Of a stretch of DNA of 16,721 nucleotides, positions 5,739-12,542 are shown one piece after another. The notes under the pieces are model-generated. The model was not told where the DNA came from and searched no databases. It worked only from the letters and a program-made list of their open reading frames with translations. The position numbers and the translations under genes are program-made. Each line of letters begins with the position of its first letter. Position 1 is the first letter of the stretch. The stretch lies in NCBI GenBank assembly GCA_017992575.1, contig JAGOOJ010000014.1, positions 1 through 16,721 of the forward strand, read 5' to 3'. The DNA comes from Candidatus Moraniibacteriota bacterium (GTDB lineage Bacteria > Patescibacteriota > Minisyncoccia > Moranbacterales > UBA1568).

Positions 5739-8700
5739 TTACAAAACTGTTTCCACACCTTCGATATTTTTGATATCAGTGAGTTGCTCTGGAGAAGGAT
5801 TGATAGCAAAGGTTGTTTCGATGATAGTGGTGCCGATTTTCACTGAGATTTTTTGGTCTCCGCTCGGAAGAGTTTTCAAATATTCTGACAGTACCCGAAT
5901 GGTTTGAGTGGGATTGGTTGCTCCAAGCACGATGGTGATCTTGTTTTTATCGCTTGGAGAAACTATTTGTTCTTCTGATGGGACGGGCCGGGCCAGCTTG
6001 GTACGTGTTGCTTCAGCACGAGCAAATTGATGGAGCGTATCGGGGGACACTTTTTCGACGCCTTCGGCGACGCATTTGAGGTCGCCGTCACGGAGAGAGA
6101 TACGAGCATCGACAATGACCACTGTGCCTTCGATCCAGGATTCTCCAGTCCGTTCGGCAGCCTTGCCAAAGACCAGGGCTTCAATACGGCCGGTCATATC
6201 TTCGAGACCGACGAAATACATGGTGCTACCGGTTTTAGTTAAAATTTTTCGTACCGTAGTAATCACGCCACCAATACGAACCCGGGCACCATCGCCCTGT
6301 TTATCGAGTGCCCCGAGGGGCGTAGCGGTTTTGTTGAAGTAGGCCTGGTATTCACTGGTGGGGTGATCACTGACGTAGAGGCCGAGGAGTTCTTTCTCCC
6401 AATCGAGACGCATTTTTTTGGTAGCAGGAGGAATTGTGGCAAGCTCAATTTTGCTGATAGGCATATCCATACTTCCGAACAGGCTGGATGCGTGCGTATC
6501 AGCAATCGTTCGGAGATTTTTTCCGTGACGAAGAATAACATCGATGTTTCCGAAAAGTTGTTCTCGTTCACCAAAGTCTTCAAGCGCTCCTACTTTGGAC
6601 AGGGATTCGAGTGATCGTTTGTTCAAGTCTTTGGACTGGACGCGTTCGATGAAATTTTCGAGGGTGGTAAATTTTCCTCCGGCTTTGCGAGCTTTGACGA
6701 TTTCCTCAGTACAGACGGACCCGACATTTTTGATGGCGTTCATACCGAAGCGTACTCGTTCCGTGCCATCATCACCGACAGCGACAGCGAAATTTTCGAA
6801 ACTTTCATTAACGGAAGGAGGTAACACTTCAATGCCGATTTCTCGAGCTTCACGTACTTCGATAGCGATGCGGTCGATATCATGTTGATCAGAGGTGAGA
6901 AGGGCGGCCATGAACTCTGCGGGGTAATGAGCTTTGAGGTAGGCGGTTTGGTATCCGATCAAGGCATAGCAGGCAGCATGAGAACGGTTGAAACCGTAAC
7001 CAGCGAATGGCTCGATGAAGGCAAAGACCTGCTCGCCGATTTTTCTTCCAACACCGGTTTTGACACAACCTTCGATGAATTTTTCTCGTTGTTCAGCAAC
7101 CAATTCAACAATTTTCTTTCCGACCGCTTTACGCAAAACATCAGCTTCTCCGAGGGAGAATCCGGCCAGGTCGCGAGCAATCTGCATCAACTGTTCCTGG
7201 TAGACAGCCACGCCGTAGGTGTTGCGAAGAATTGGTTCCAGTTTCGGATGGAGGTATTCGACAGTTTTGGTCCCGTGTTTGCCACCGATAAAGTCGGGAA
7301 TATAGTCCATTGGTCCTGGTCGATAGAGGGCAACCATAGCGATGATATCTTCAAAGACCGAGGGTTTGAGTTGTTTCAGATAGCGTTTCATGCCGGAGCT
7401 TTCCAACTGGAAAACACCGGTTGTGTGGGCGTCCTGAAGCAGTTTGTATGTCTTTTCATCATCGAGTGGGAGACGGCTCATGATATCGGCCACTGAGGCA
7501 GTCTCGGCATCGAGTCCGAGTATTTCTGTGAGTGCCGGCATTTTTCCGAGGGCTCGGATAATACGAAGGGTGTTTTGGATAATGGTCAGGTTTTTCAAAC
7601 CCAAGAAGTCCATTTTGAGGAGGCCGATTTTTTCAACAGCATTATTCTTGGTTGAGGAGGCGTATTGGGTGACGACGCCTTCGCGTGATCCAGACACACG
7701 CTGGAGGGGAGTGTATTCGGTGACTGGGTCTTTGGTGATGACCACACCACAGGCATGCATCGAGGTATGACGAGCCAGTCCTTCAATATGCTGAGCGGTG
7801 TCTATAAGACGTTTGGCATCAGCATTGCTTTCGTACTGTTGCTTGAATTCTTGCACTTCCTCGAGAGCTTTTTTGATGGAGGTGAACATGGGAATCATTT
7901 TGGCCGTTTGATCACACAAGGGGAGCGGAATACCAAGGGCTCGTCCGACATCACGAATCGAGCCACGAGCAGCCATGGTTCCGAAAGTGATAATCTGAGC
8001 GACGTGATCGTTACCGTATTTTTCTCGAACGTAGTTCAATACCGCTTCACGACGATCGTCAGCGAAGTCCATATCGACGTCTGGCATGGAAATACGTTCA
8101 GGGTTCAAGAACCGTTCGAAGAGGAGGTCGTACTTGATAGGGTCAAGATCGGTGATGTTGGTCAAATAGGCCACGAAGGATCCGGCAGCCGATCCGCGAC
8201 CAGGGCCCACAACGACGCCGTTGTCTTTGGCCCAGTTAACGAAGTCTTGAACGATTAAGAAGTAGGAAGCGAACCCAGTTTTTTCAATAATAGAGAGTTC
8301 GTATTCGAGACGCGTTTTTTGATCCGGAGTAATTTTTTGTCCAGGGAAGCGTTTGGTGAGCCCAACATCACACAGGGCCCTAAGGGCATCATCAGCTGTT
8401 TTTCCCGGAGGAAGAGGAAAAGAAGGAAGATGATTTTGGCCGAGCTCTATTTCAACATTGCAGGCGTCGGCAATTCTTTGGGTATTTTCGAGTGCTTCCG
8501 GAATATCATGAAAAATCTCAGTCATTTCTTCACTAGAACGAAGTGAAAGGTCGAGGGCCATCATGCTGAATCGCTCCGTATCGGTTACTTTTTTGTTATC
8601 GCGAATACAGAGGAGAATATCTTGAGTGACAGCATCTTCTTTTTTGACGTAGTGAACATCAACGGCTGCTACCACGGGGATACCAGTTTCCTGACTGATT

Positions 8701-9272
8701 TGGACCAGTCCCTGGTTGGCAGCGACTTGGTTTTCGATATCGGTGTGCGGTCCAAGTTCGAGATAAAAATTACCCTGACCAAAAATACTTTGGTACTCAA
8801 GTGCTGATGCCTTGGCTCGTTCGTAGTTGCCGTAGATAACTTCGGATGGCACTTCACCCTGAAGTGATCCTGAGAGAGCGATGAGGCCTTCGCTGTATTT
8901 TTGGAGGAGTTTTTTGTCAGTGCGGGCTTTGTAGTAGAATCCTTCGAGCTGAGCAATCGAGATAATTTTCATCAGGTTTTTATACCCGACATTGTTTTTA
9001 GCGAGGAGGACGAGCTGGTGACGACGCTTGTCTTCACTGGTATTGTTTTTACTCGTGAGGTCTTTGCAGACGAAGACTTCAACCCCGATGATTGGTTTGA
9101 TACCGTATTCTTTGGCGTGGATGTAGAATTCGACTGCGCCGTACATGGCCGAAGTGTCGGTGAGGGCCAGTGATGTCATCCCGAGCTCCTGGGCACGTTT
9201 CAAGAGATCGTCGACTTTGGGGAGGGCAGTCAGGAGGGAATAGTGAGAGTGGACGTGGAGATGAGTAAACAT
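5739..9272 (-). CDS. dnaE: DNA polymerase III alpha subunit, DnaE type
   Basis: A 1177-residue replicative polymerase catalytic subunit, near the usual DnaE1 length. Order of domains: N-terminal PHP (HLHVHSHYSLL, residues 4-14), polymerase core with GPGRGSAAGS (about 356-365), the catalytic pair in PDVDMDF (Asp398 and Asp400) and the third Asp in LLKMDFLGLKNL (Asp555), YRPGPMDYIPDFI, the GYGFNRSHAACYALIGYQTAYLKAHYP-like helix-hairpin region stated here only in part (GFNRSHAACYA), and a C-terminal OB fold (about 985-1060). Several PHP metal ligands are replaced (Thr15, Thr40, Ser136), so the PHP is probably not an active proofreading exonuclease. The ATG at 9272 is directly followed by the conserved PHP strand. 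The upstream DNA is a heptameric A+T-rich repeat. miaA follows on the same strand. Confidence 0.97.
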   Translation of the reverse strand: MFTHLHVHSHYSLLTALPKVDDLLKRAQELGMTSLALTDTSAMYGAVEFYIHAKEYGIKPIIGVEVFVCKDLTSKNNTSEDKRRHQLVLLAKNNVGYKNLMKIISIAQLEGFYYKARTDKKLLQKYSEGLIALSGSLQGEVPSEVIYGNYERAKASALEYQSIFGQGNFYLELGPHTDIENQVAANQGLVQISQETGIPVVAAVDVHYVKKEDAVTQDILLCIRDNKKVTDTERFSMMALDLSLRSSEEMTEIFHDIPEALENTQRIADACNVEIELGQNHLPSFPLPPGKTADDALRALCDVGLTKRFPGQKITPDQKTRLEYELSIIEKTGFASYFLIVQDFVNWAKDNGVVVGPGRGSAAGSFVAYLTNITDLDPIKYDLLFERFLNPERISMPDVDMDFADDRREAVLNYVREKYGNDHVAQIITFGTMAARGSIRDVGRALGIPLPLCDQTAKMIPMFTSIKKALEEVQEFKQQYESNADAKRLIDTAQHIEGLARHTSMHACGVVITKDPVTEYTPLQRVSGSREGVVTQYASSTKNNAVEKIGLLKMDFLGLKNLTIIQNTLRIIRALGKMPALTEILGLDAETASVADIMSRLPLDDEKTYKLLQDAHTTGVFQLESSGMKRYLKQLKPSVFEDIIAMVALYRPGPMDYIPDFIGGKHGTKTVEYLHPKLEPILRNTYGVAVYQEQLMQIARDLAGFSLGEADVLRKAVGKKIVELVAEQREKFIEGCVKTGVGRKIGEQVFAFIEPFAGYGFNRSHAACYALIGYQTAYLKAHYPAEFMAALLTSDQHDIDRIAIEVREAREIGIEVLPPSVNESFENFAVAVGDDGTERVRFGMNAIKNVGSVCTEEIVKARKAGGKFTTLENFIERVQSKDLNKRSLESLSKVGALEDFGEREQLFGNIDVILRHGKNLRTIADTHASSLFGSMDMPISKIELATIPPATKKMRLDWEKELLGLYVSDHPTSEYQAYFNKTATPLGALDKQGDGARVRIGGVITTVRKILTKTGSTMYFVGLEDMTGRIEALVFGKAAERTGESWIEGTVVIVDARISLRDGDLKCVAEGVEKVSPDTLHQFARAEATRTKLARPVPSEEQIVSPSDKNKITIVLGATNPTQTIRVLSEYLKTLPSGDQKISVKIGTTIIETTFAINPSPEQLTDIKNIEGVETVL

Positions 9273-9285
9273 AGTTCTTAAATAT

Positions 9286-9334
9286 CAAAATCCAAATACC
9301 AAATATCAAATAAAAATTAAAAACCAAAATAAAA
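9286..9334. repeat. Degenerate heptamer array upstream of dnaE
   Basis: Successive 7-base units of the form CAAATAC / CAAATAT / CAAATAA, then increasingly A-rich units, begin 13 bases upstream of the dnaE start codon. On the coding strand this is a T-rich leader made of ATTTG-type units. The dnaE promoter probably lies in or beyond it, but A+T bias makes any -10 call unreliable. Confidence 0.75.
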
Positions 9335-9353
9335 AACCACACAAGAAGCGGGC

Positions 9354-9381
9354 TTTGAAATTTGAAATTTGAAATTTGACA
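9354..9381. repeat. Heptamer array TTTGAAA in the dnaE-rnhB divergent region
   Basis: Three exact copies of TTTGAAA (9354-9374) and a fourth imperfect one. It lies between the divergent dnaE and rnhB genes, 19 bases from the previous array. Confidence 0.85.
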
Positions 9382-9449
9382 TTGTTGTGGGTTCCCTCAT
9401 CGCCCGGATTGCTCCTTGGACTTTGCAGGGAAGTTATCTATGATTAGTA

Positions 9450-9461
9450 TATACTGAAGTT
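9450..9461 (+). promoter_or_regulatory. Possible -10 element giving a leaderless rnhB mRNA
   Basis: TATACT at 9450-9455 (5 of 6 consensus positions) lies just 6 bases before the rnhB ATG, so transcription would start at or next to the start codon. No good -35 is found at 16-18 bases upstream, and there is no Shine-Dalgarno sequence. Confidence 0.4.
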
Positions 9462-10178
9462 ATGCAAGAAACAACCTTTGAAAAAGAACGGGAAATTGCC
9501 TCGCGAGGGGAGTTTTTGGTTGTGGGCGTGGATGAGGCAGGTCGTGGGCCGTTGTGCGGGCCAGTAGTGGCCAGTGCGGTGTGTTATAAAAATCCGAGTT
9601 TCGCTATTCCTTTGGAGTTGGAAAAAGAATTTTCTCTTATTCGTGATTCTAAAAAACTTTCAGAAAAGCAACGCGAAGAAATGTTCGATTTTATTCATGA
9701 GCATTTTTATGTCGGTGTTGGTATCGTCCATGCTGAGACTATTGATCGGATTAATATTCTTGAGGCGACGTTTCTGGCAATGCGATCCGCAATTTCTGAA
9801 TTGCGGAGAATTATGAATCAAGAATCAGGAATTATGAAAGAACGTACGATGTACGTTCTTGTCGATGGGAATCAGGAAATCCCCAATCTTTCACTCAAAC
9901 AGGAAACAGCCGTGGGAGGTGATGGGATAGTCAAATCTATTGCGGCTGCTTCTATTATCGCCAAGGTAACGCGGGATCGGATGATTATCGAGTATGATAA
10001 ACAATATCCACAGTACGGCCTGGCTCAGCACAAGGGCTATGGCACCAAAGTACATATGGAGGCGCTCCGGAAGTATGGCCCGACCCCTATCCATCGTATG
10101 TCTTTTAAACCGGTCCAGCTTTCGCTTCCGGAAAATGTGAACAAGCGATTTTCTAGTGTTTTAAAACCGAAGAAGTGA
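9462..10178 (+). CDS. rnhB: Ribonuclease HII
   Basis: A 238-residue RNase HII, an endonuclease that cleaves the RNA strand of RNA-DNA hybrids and nicks at single ribonucleotides in DNA. Signatures: VVGVDEAGRGPLCGPVVASA (residues 20-39) with catalytic Asp24 and Glu25, SKKLSEKQRE (63-72), YVLVDGNQEIP with the third acidic residue Asp135, and GGDGIVKSIAAASIIAKVTRDR (152-173) with the last catalytic Asp in the TRDR segment. Residues 117-127 (IMNQESGIMKE) sit just before the VLVDG strand and are encoded by a 7-bp repeat array, so they look like an insertion in a surface linker. It stands alone on its strand, divergent from dnaE, and its TGA stop is the first base triplet of another heptamer array. 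Confidence 0.96.
   Translation: MQETTFEKEREIASRGEFLVVGVDEAGRGPLCGPVVASAVCYKNPSFAIPLELEKEFSLIRDSKKLSEKQREEMFDFIHEHFYVGVGIVHAETIDRINILEATFLAMRSAISELRRIMNQESGIMKERTMYVLVDGNQEIPNLSLKQETAVGGDGIVKSIAAASIIAKVTRDRMIIEYDKQYPQYGLAQHKGYGTKVHMEALRKYGPTPIHRMSFKPVQLSLPENVNKRFSSVLKPKK
9808..9842 (+). repeat. Heptamer array inside rnhB
   Basis: Five consecutive units: GAATTAT, GAATCAA, GAATCAG, GAATTAT, GAAAGAA. It is read in the same frame as the miaA array, giving NQESGI in place of NQESRI. It runs directly into a perfect hairpin at 9838-9860. Confidence 0.85.
9838..9860 (+). repeat. Perfect inverted repeat inside rnhB
   Basis: 10-bp perfect arms (9838-9847 with 9851-9860) separated by GAT, located within the coding sequence immediately after the heptamer array. 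There is no T-run, so it is not a terminator. It may mark the same insertion event. Confidence 0.8.
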
Positions 10179-10211
10179 ATAGAGAATGTAGAATGGCGAA
10201 TGTTGAATTAT
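10177..10211 (+). repeat. Heptamer array at the rnhB 3' end
   Basis: Five units of GAATnnn: GAATAGA, GAATGTA, GAATGGC, GAATGTT, GAATTAT. The first unit overlaps the last two bases of the rnhB stop codon. It immediately precedes copy B of the structured element. Confidence 0.8.
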
Positions 10212-10216
10212 AGGTA

Positions 10217-10370
10217 AAGAATCCGAGCCAAGAATTTTTCAAAGTAGTCTGGAAACCTAAGCGGGCATGGTTTTTTCTAAAAGAAAAAGAGAGCAGGTTT
10301 CAAAACAGTAGAGACGCCACGCCGGGGCGGATCTACGGTACTTTGAAAGATTGCTTGGTGAGAGGTTCTT
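10217..10370 (+). ncRNA. Multibranched structured RNA-like element, copy B
   Basis: Same architecture as copy A but on the plus strand, the direction of rnhB and rpmF. P1: 10228-10246 with 10339-10358 (one bulge, one G-U), with a further AAGAA/TTCTT pairing outside (10217-10221 with 10366-10370). P2: 10252-10258 with 10295-10301, unrelated in sequence to P2 of copy A yet fully paired. P3: a 7-bp T/A hairpin with an AAA loop. P4: 10308-10318 with 10326-10336 (9 of 11 paired) around the identical loop ACGCCGG. A 16-base segment starting GGGCATGG and a 10-base segment (AGAAAAAGAG) are identical in both copies. Stems vary while loops do not, which favours function as RNA. Confidence 0.7.
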
Positions 10371-10437
10371 GTAGATATCACGAGAGGAAATCTCCTCTTA
10401 TAAAAAAGGTTGATTGGTGAGGGATTCTCACAGATAT
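10351..10437 (+). repeat. Imperfect direct repeat pair between rnhB and rpmF
   Basis: Two 28-base segments, 10351-10378 and 10410-10437, match at 22 of 28 positions (both contain TTGGTGAG and end AGATAT) with a 59-base period. The first overlaps the 3' arm of element B. Between them is a 6-bp hairpin (10383-10388 with 10393-10398). The second contains a 5-bp stem (10417-10421 with 10427-10431) followed by a T-run, a possible weak terminator. With element B and the promoter at 10471 this accounts for the 349-base gap between rnhB and rpmF. Confidence 0.6.
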
Positions 10438-10470
10438 TTTTTACTGAGGGATTATTCTCTATGCAGTGAC

Positions 10471-10499
10471 TTGCCAAAGAGAGAAAGGCGTGGTAGATT
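10471..10499 (+). promoter_or_regulatory. Sigma70-type promoter of rpmF-nusB
   Basis: -35 TTGCCA (10471-10476), 17-base spacer, -10 TAGATT (10494-10499), with TGG just before the -10 (extended -10). The predicted start near 10506 leaves a leader of about 22 bases without a Shine-Dalgarno sequence. Confidence 0.65.
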
Positions 10500-10527
10500 G
10501 GATACATCGTAAATTTTCAGAACTGTT

Positions 10528-10734
10528 ATGGCTCTACCAAAGCAAAGACATACCCGACATCGTCGTGACCGTGCTCGCAAGCAGTACGACGTGCAATTGG
10601 TGAATACTCAGGAATGCCCAAAGTGTAAGGAGCGTGTTTTGTCACACCGTGCCTGTCCTGCCTGTGGCTTTTACAAAGGAAAAGAAGCAGTAAAAATGAC
10701 CCCGAAATTGGAAACCGCCAAAAAAGCTTCCTAA
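10528..10734 (+). CDS. rpmF: Large ribosomal subunit protein bL32
   Basis: A 68-residue protein with the L32 pattern: MALPKQRHTRHRRDRARK at the N-terminus (basic rRNA-binding region) and two CxxC pairs (CPKCKERVLSHRACPACGFYKG) forming the zinc-binding version of L32. L32 is a component of the 50S subunit near the exit side of the peptidyl transferase region. The C-terminal 15 residues form a short polar tail (VKMTPKLETAKKAS). It probably forms an operon with nusB, whose ATG is 82 bases downstream; a small 7-bp hairpin (10748-10754 with 10757-10763) lies between them. A sigma70-type promoter is well placed upstream. No Shine-Dalgarno sequence is present. Confidence 0.96.
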   Translation: MALPKQRHTRHRRDRARKQYDVQLVNTQECPKCKERVLSHRACPACGFYKGKEAVKMTPKLETAKKAS

Positions 10735-10816
10735 TGCTGGCCTTCTGCCTGACCTTGGTCGGGTTAAGTTCTCTTTCTCGTGATACTCCTGTTACTTCAG
10801 AAGTTTCAAAAACAAA

Positions 10817-11389
10817 ATGGCAAATCGGCATCTTCAAAGATCAGTAGCAATGCAGTCACTCTTCGAGTGGGACTTTTTGGGCAAGCATGATGACCATGCT
10901 CGCGAGATTCTTGGTCACAATATCGCAGAATTTGCTCCAGGGCTGGAGGATACCATTTTTGCTGAACACTTGATGGAAGGGACGCTTCGGGAACGAGGGA
11001 CGATTGATAAGCTTATTGAAAAGTGTGCTCCCGAATGGCCATTGGAGCAGGTGACTGTCGTTGATCGCAACGTGCTTCGTTTAGGTATCTACGAACTGAT
11101 GTTTGGGAATTATGACGAGGTGCCACCGAAAGTAGCTATTAACGAAGCGATTGAATTGGCCAAGACGTTTGGGAGCGATGCTAGTCCGCGGTTTGTGAAC
11201 GGTGTACTTGGCACTATCTATCGTGAAATGGGGGAGCCGATGAAGGATGATACTTCTGAAAATCACAAAGCTCATAAAGAAGGAGAGGGAGATGAAAAAA
11301 AGGAAGCGGTTGCTTCGGATGAGGTACTAACCGAAGCAGTAAAAGTAAAAAAGACGCGTAAGGTTTCTGCAAAAAAGAAAAACAAGTAA
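10817..11389 (+). CDS. nusB: Transcription antitermination protein NusB with charged C-terminal tail
   Basis: Residues 1-140 match NusB, an all-helical protein that with NusE/S10 binds boxA RNA and supports antitermination of rRNA operons. Visible features: RHLQRSVAMQSLFEWDF at the N-terminus (equivalent to the Arg-rich RNA-binding helix), VDRNVLRLGIYELMF (central helix), PPKVAINEAIELAKTFGSDASPRFVNGVLGTI (C-terminal signature). NusB is usually about 140-150 residues; this one has a tail of about 50 residues rich in Lys, Glu and Asp that ends in a Lys-rich stretch and is probably disordered. The tail is in frame and ends right at a terminator, so it is not a read-through artefact of a lost stop visible here. 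It follows rpmF in the same transcript. Confidence 0.95.
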   Translation: MANRHLQRSVAMQSLFEWDFLGKHDDHAREILGHNIAEFAPGLEDTIFAEHLMEGTLRERGTIDKLIEKCAPEWPLEQVTVVDRNVLRLGIYELMFGNYDEVPPKVAINEAIELAKTFGSDASPRFVNGVLGTIYREMGEPMKDDTSENHKAHKEGEGDEKKEAVASDEVLTEAVKVKKTRKVSAKKKNK

Positions 11390-11391
11390 AG

Positions 11392-11422
11392 AAAGCGCTT
11401 GGTATCATGAGCGCTTTTTTTA
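11392..11422 (+). terminator. Intrinsic terminator after nusB
   Basis: An 8-bp stem (11392-11399 with 11410-11417), 10-base loop, and T-run continuing to 11421. It begins 3 bases after the nusB stop codon. Confidence 0.85.
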
Positions 11423-11450
11423 TAAGAACCACGGAGAAGGTTAAGATAAT

Positions 11451-11480
11451 TTGAGAGTAATTAAATTTCTAGAATGTATT
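11451..11480 (+). promoter_or_regulatory. Possible promoter of rnc
   Basis: TTGAGA (11451-11456), 18-base spacer, TGTATT (11475-11480). A 7-bp inverted repeat (11473-11479 with 11486-11492) overlaps the -10 and could be an operator or hairpin. The promoter is inferred only from consensus match in A+T-rich DNA. Confidence 0.35.
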
Positions 11481-11513
11481 TTTTGATACATTGTCGAAAT
11501 TTCGCTACCAGGT

Positions 11514-12212
11514 ATGAGCAAAGAAATCGATCTCGAAAAACTGAAAGAAGAACTGGGGATTGTCATTCGTCAGAAAGCGTTGTTTCAGGAGGCATTGACG
11601 CATCGTTCCTATTTGAATGAACATAAGGGGTATGCTTACCCTCACAATGAACGTCTGGAATTTCTGGGTGATGCGGTGCTTGAGTTGGTCGTGACTGAAA
11701 ACCTGTTTCATAACTATGAAAATCCCGAGGGTGAGCTGACCAGTTTTCGGGCAGCACTCGTGAATGGTGACATGCTGGCCAAGATTGGGAGTGAACTAGG
11801 ACTGCAGGACTTTCTTCTTATGAGTCGGGGCGAATCCAAAGACACTGGGCGGGCAAGAGGCTATCTCGTCGCCAATGCCATGGAAGCCATTATCGGGGCG
11901 CTGTACCTGGATCAAGGGTATGATGGAGCCAAAGATTTTATATTGAAACAGGTGATGAGTCATTTGCCAGAAGTGTTTGAACAGAATCTCCATACGGATG
12001 CCAAAAGTCGTTTTCAGGAGTTATCGCAGGAGAAGATGGGTATTACTCCAGGCTACCGGGTGATTCGTGAGTGGGGGCCGGATCATGATCGCCATTTTAT
12101 CGCGGGTGTCTATCTTGGTGAGGAAAAGATAGCGGAGGGAGAAGGCGCTTCCAAGCAAGAATCTCAGCGCGAAGCTGCCAAACAGGCCCTCATCGCCAAA
12201 GGCTGGGAGTAA
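11514..12212 (+). CDS. rnc: Ribonuclease III
   Basis: A 232-residue RNase III with both expected domains. The catalytic domain contains the signature NERLEFLGDAVLELVV (residues 45-60), with the conserved Glu and Asp, and a second acidic motif, EAIIGALYLDQGYDGA (about 123-138). The double-stranded RNA-binding domain occupies about 162-232 (SRFQELSQEKMG through SQREAAKQALIAKGWE). The enzyme cleaves double-stranded RNA in rRNA precursors and structured mRNAs. It is a stand-alone gene after the nusB terminator. Downstream is a 330-base non-coding region with a folded RNA candidate and then smc; rnc-smc adjacency is common in bacteria. The bases before the ATG (CAGGT) offer only a weak ribosome binding site. 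Confidence 0.97.
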   Translation: MSKEIDLEKLKEELGIVIRQKALFQEALTHRSYLNEHKGYAYPHNERLEFLGDAVLELVVTENLFHNYENPEGELTSFRAALVNGDMLAKIGSELGLQDFLLMSRGESKDTGRARGYLVANAMEAIIGALYLDQGYDGAKDFILKQVMSHLPEVFEQNLHTDAKSRFQELSQEKMGITPGYRVIREWGPDHDRHFIAGVYLGEEKIAEGEGASKQESQREAAKQALIAKGWE

Positions 12213-12215
12213 CTA

Positions 12216-12244
12216 TTGCATGATTTTTCTGCGTAATTTAGAAT
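12216..12244 (+). promoter_or_regulatory. Possible promoter of the rnc-smc intergenic RNA
   Basis: TTGCAT (12216-12221), 17-base spacer, TAGAAT (12239-12244). The -10 is good and the -35 is weak. A start near 12251 would give a transcript of about 155 bases ending at the T-run after 12400. Confidence 0.4.
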
Positions 12245-12250
12245 GTCTTT

Positions 12251-12407
12251 GACGCTTGCAGGACTGGCCGTCTTGTAGGCTCGCCCCGGTGAAAAATACG
12301 GGAGAGAAGCGGTACTGGCTGCCGTCGGTTTCAAGAAGAAGCCCCTGGGAGCAGCCCCGAAAGGGACCCAGACAGGATACGCTTGGAGTAGTACCGACGG
12401 TTTTTTT
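12251..12407 (+). ncRNA. Putative structured ncRNA or attenuator upstream of smc
   Basis: A G+C-rich non-coding segment in otherwise A+T-rich intergenic DNA. The 8-bp stem CCGTCGGT/ACCGACGG (12322-12329 with 12393-12400) is followed by seven T, forming a terminator. Inside it is a second hairpin (CTGGG/CCCAG, 12345-12349 with 12367-12371) topped by CCC-GAAA-GGG, a GNRA tetraloop. A competing 7-bp stem CGGTACT/AGTACCG (12310-12316 with 12390-12396) uses part of the same 3' arm, so the two are mutually exclusive. I tested the motifs of SRP RNA, RNase P, tmRNA and several riboswitches by eye and found no match. It may be an independent small RNA or a switch controlling smc. Confidence 0.5.
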
Positions 12408-12427
12408 CTTTTTGAACAGAAATACGA

Positions 12428-12433
12428 TATAAT
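12428..12433 (+). promoter_or_regulatory. -10 element likely serving smc
   Basis: A perfect TATAAT at 12428-12433, just after the T-run of the upstream RNA element. No convincing -35 lies 17 bases upstream (T-rich sequence only). The predicted start near 12440 gives a leader of about 100 bases containing heptamer repeats. Confidence 0.5.
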
Positions 12434-12451
12434 CTAAATAGAGCCAAAGCT

Positions 12452-12536
12452 CAAATGATAAATGTCAAAAGAGCCGTTTTTGGTGATTTGTATTTTGAAT
12501 TTTGTTTGGAATTTGTCATTTGGATTTTGAAATTTC
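12452..12536. repeat. Degenerate heptamer arrays in the smc leader
   Basis: Three CAAATGA-like units (12452-12472) are followed by a T-rich array from about 12485 to 12536 made of units such as TTGTCAT, TTGGATT and TTGAAAT. The two arrays are roughly complementary in composition (CAAAnnn against nnnTTTG). The smc ATG follows 6 bases later. No Shine-Dalgarno sequence is present. Confidence 0.65.
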
Positions 12537-12542
12537 CCCAAC

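Noticed and set aside
6882..8258. Plus-strand open frames of 167-204 codons inside dnaE.
   Set aside because: They are antisense shadows of a well-conserved dnaE with all catalytic motifs.
11483..11511. TTGATA plus TACCAG as the rnc promoter.
   Set aside because: The -10 lacks the key last T and the start would fall inside the coding sequence.
12251..12407. SRP (4.5S) RNA, because GGAGCAGC appears.
   Set aside because: In SRP domain IV the AGCAG segment lies 3' of a GGAA-type tetraloop; here it lies 5' of a GAAA loop and the opposite strand of the internal loop does not match.
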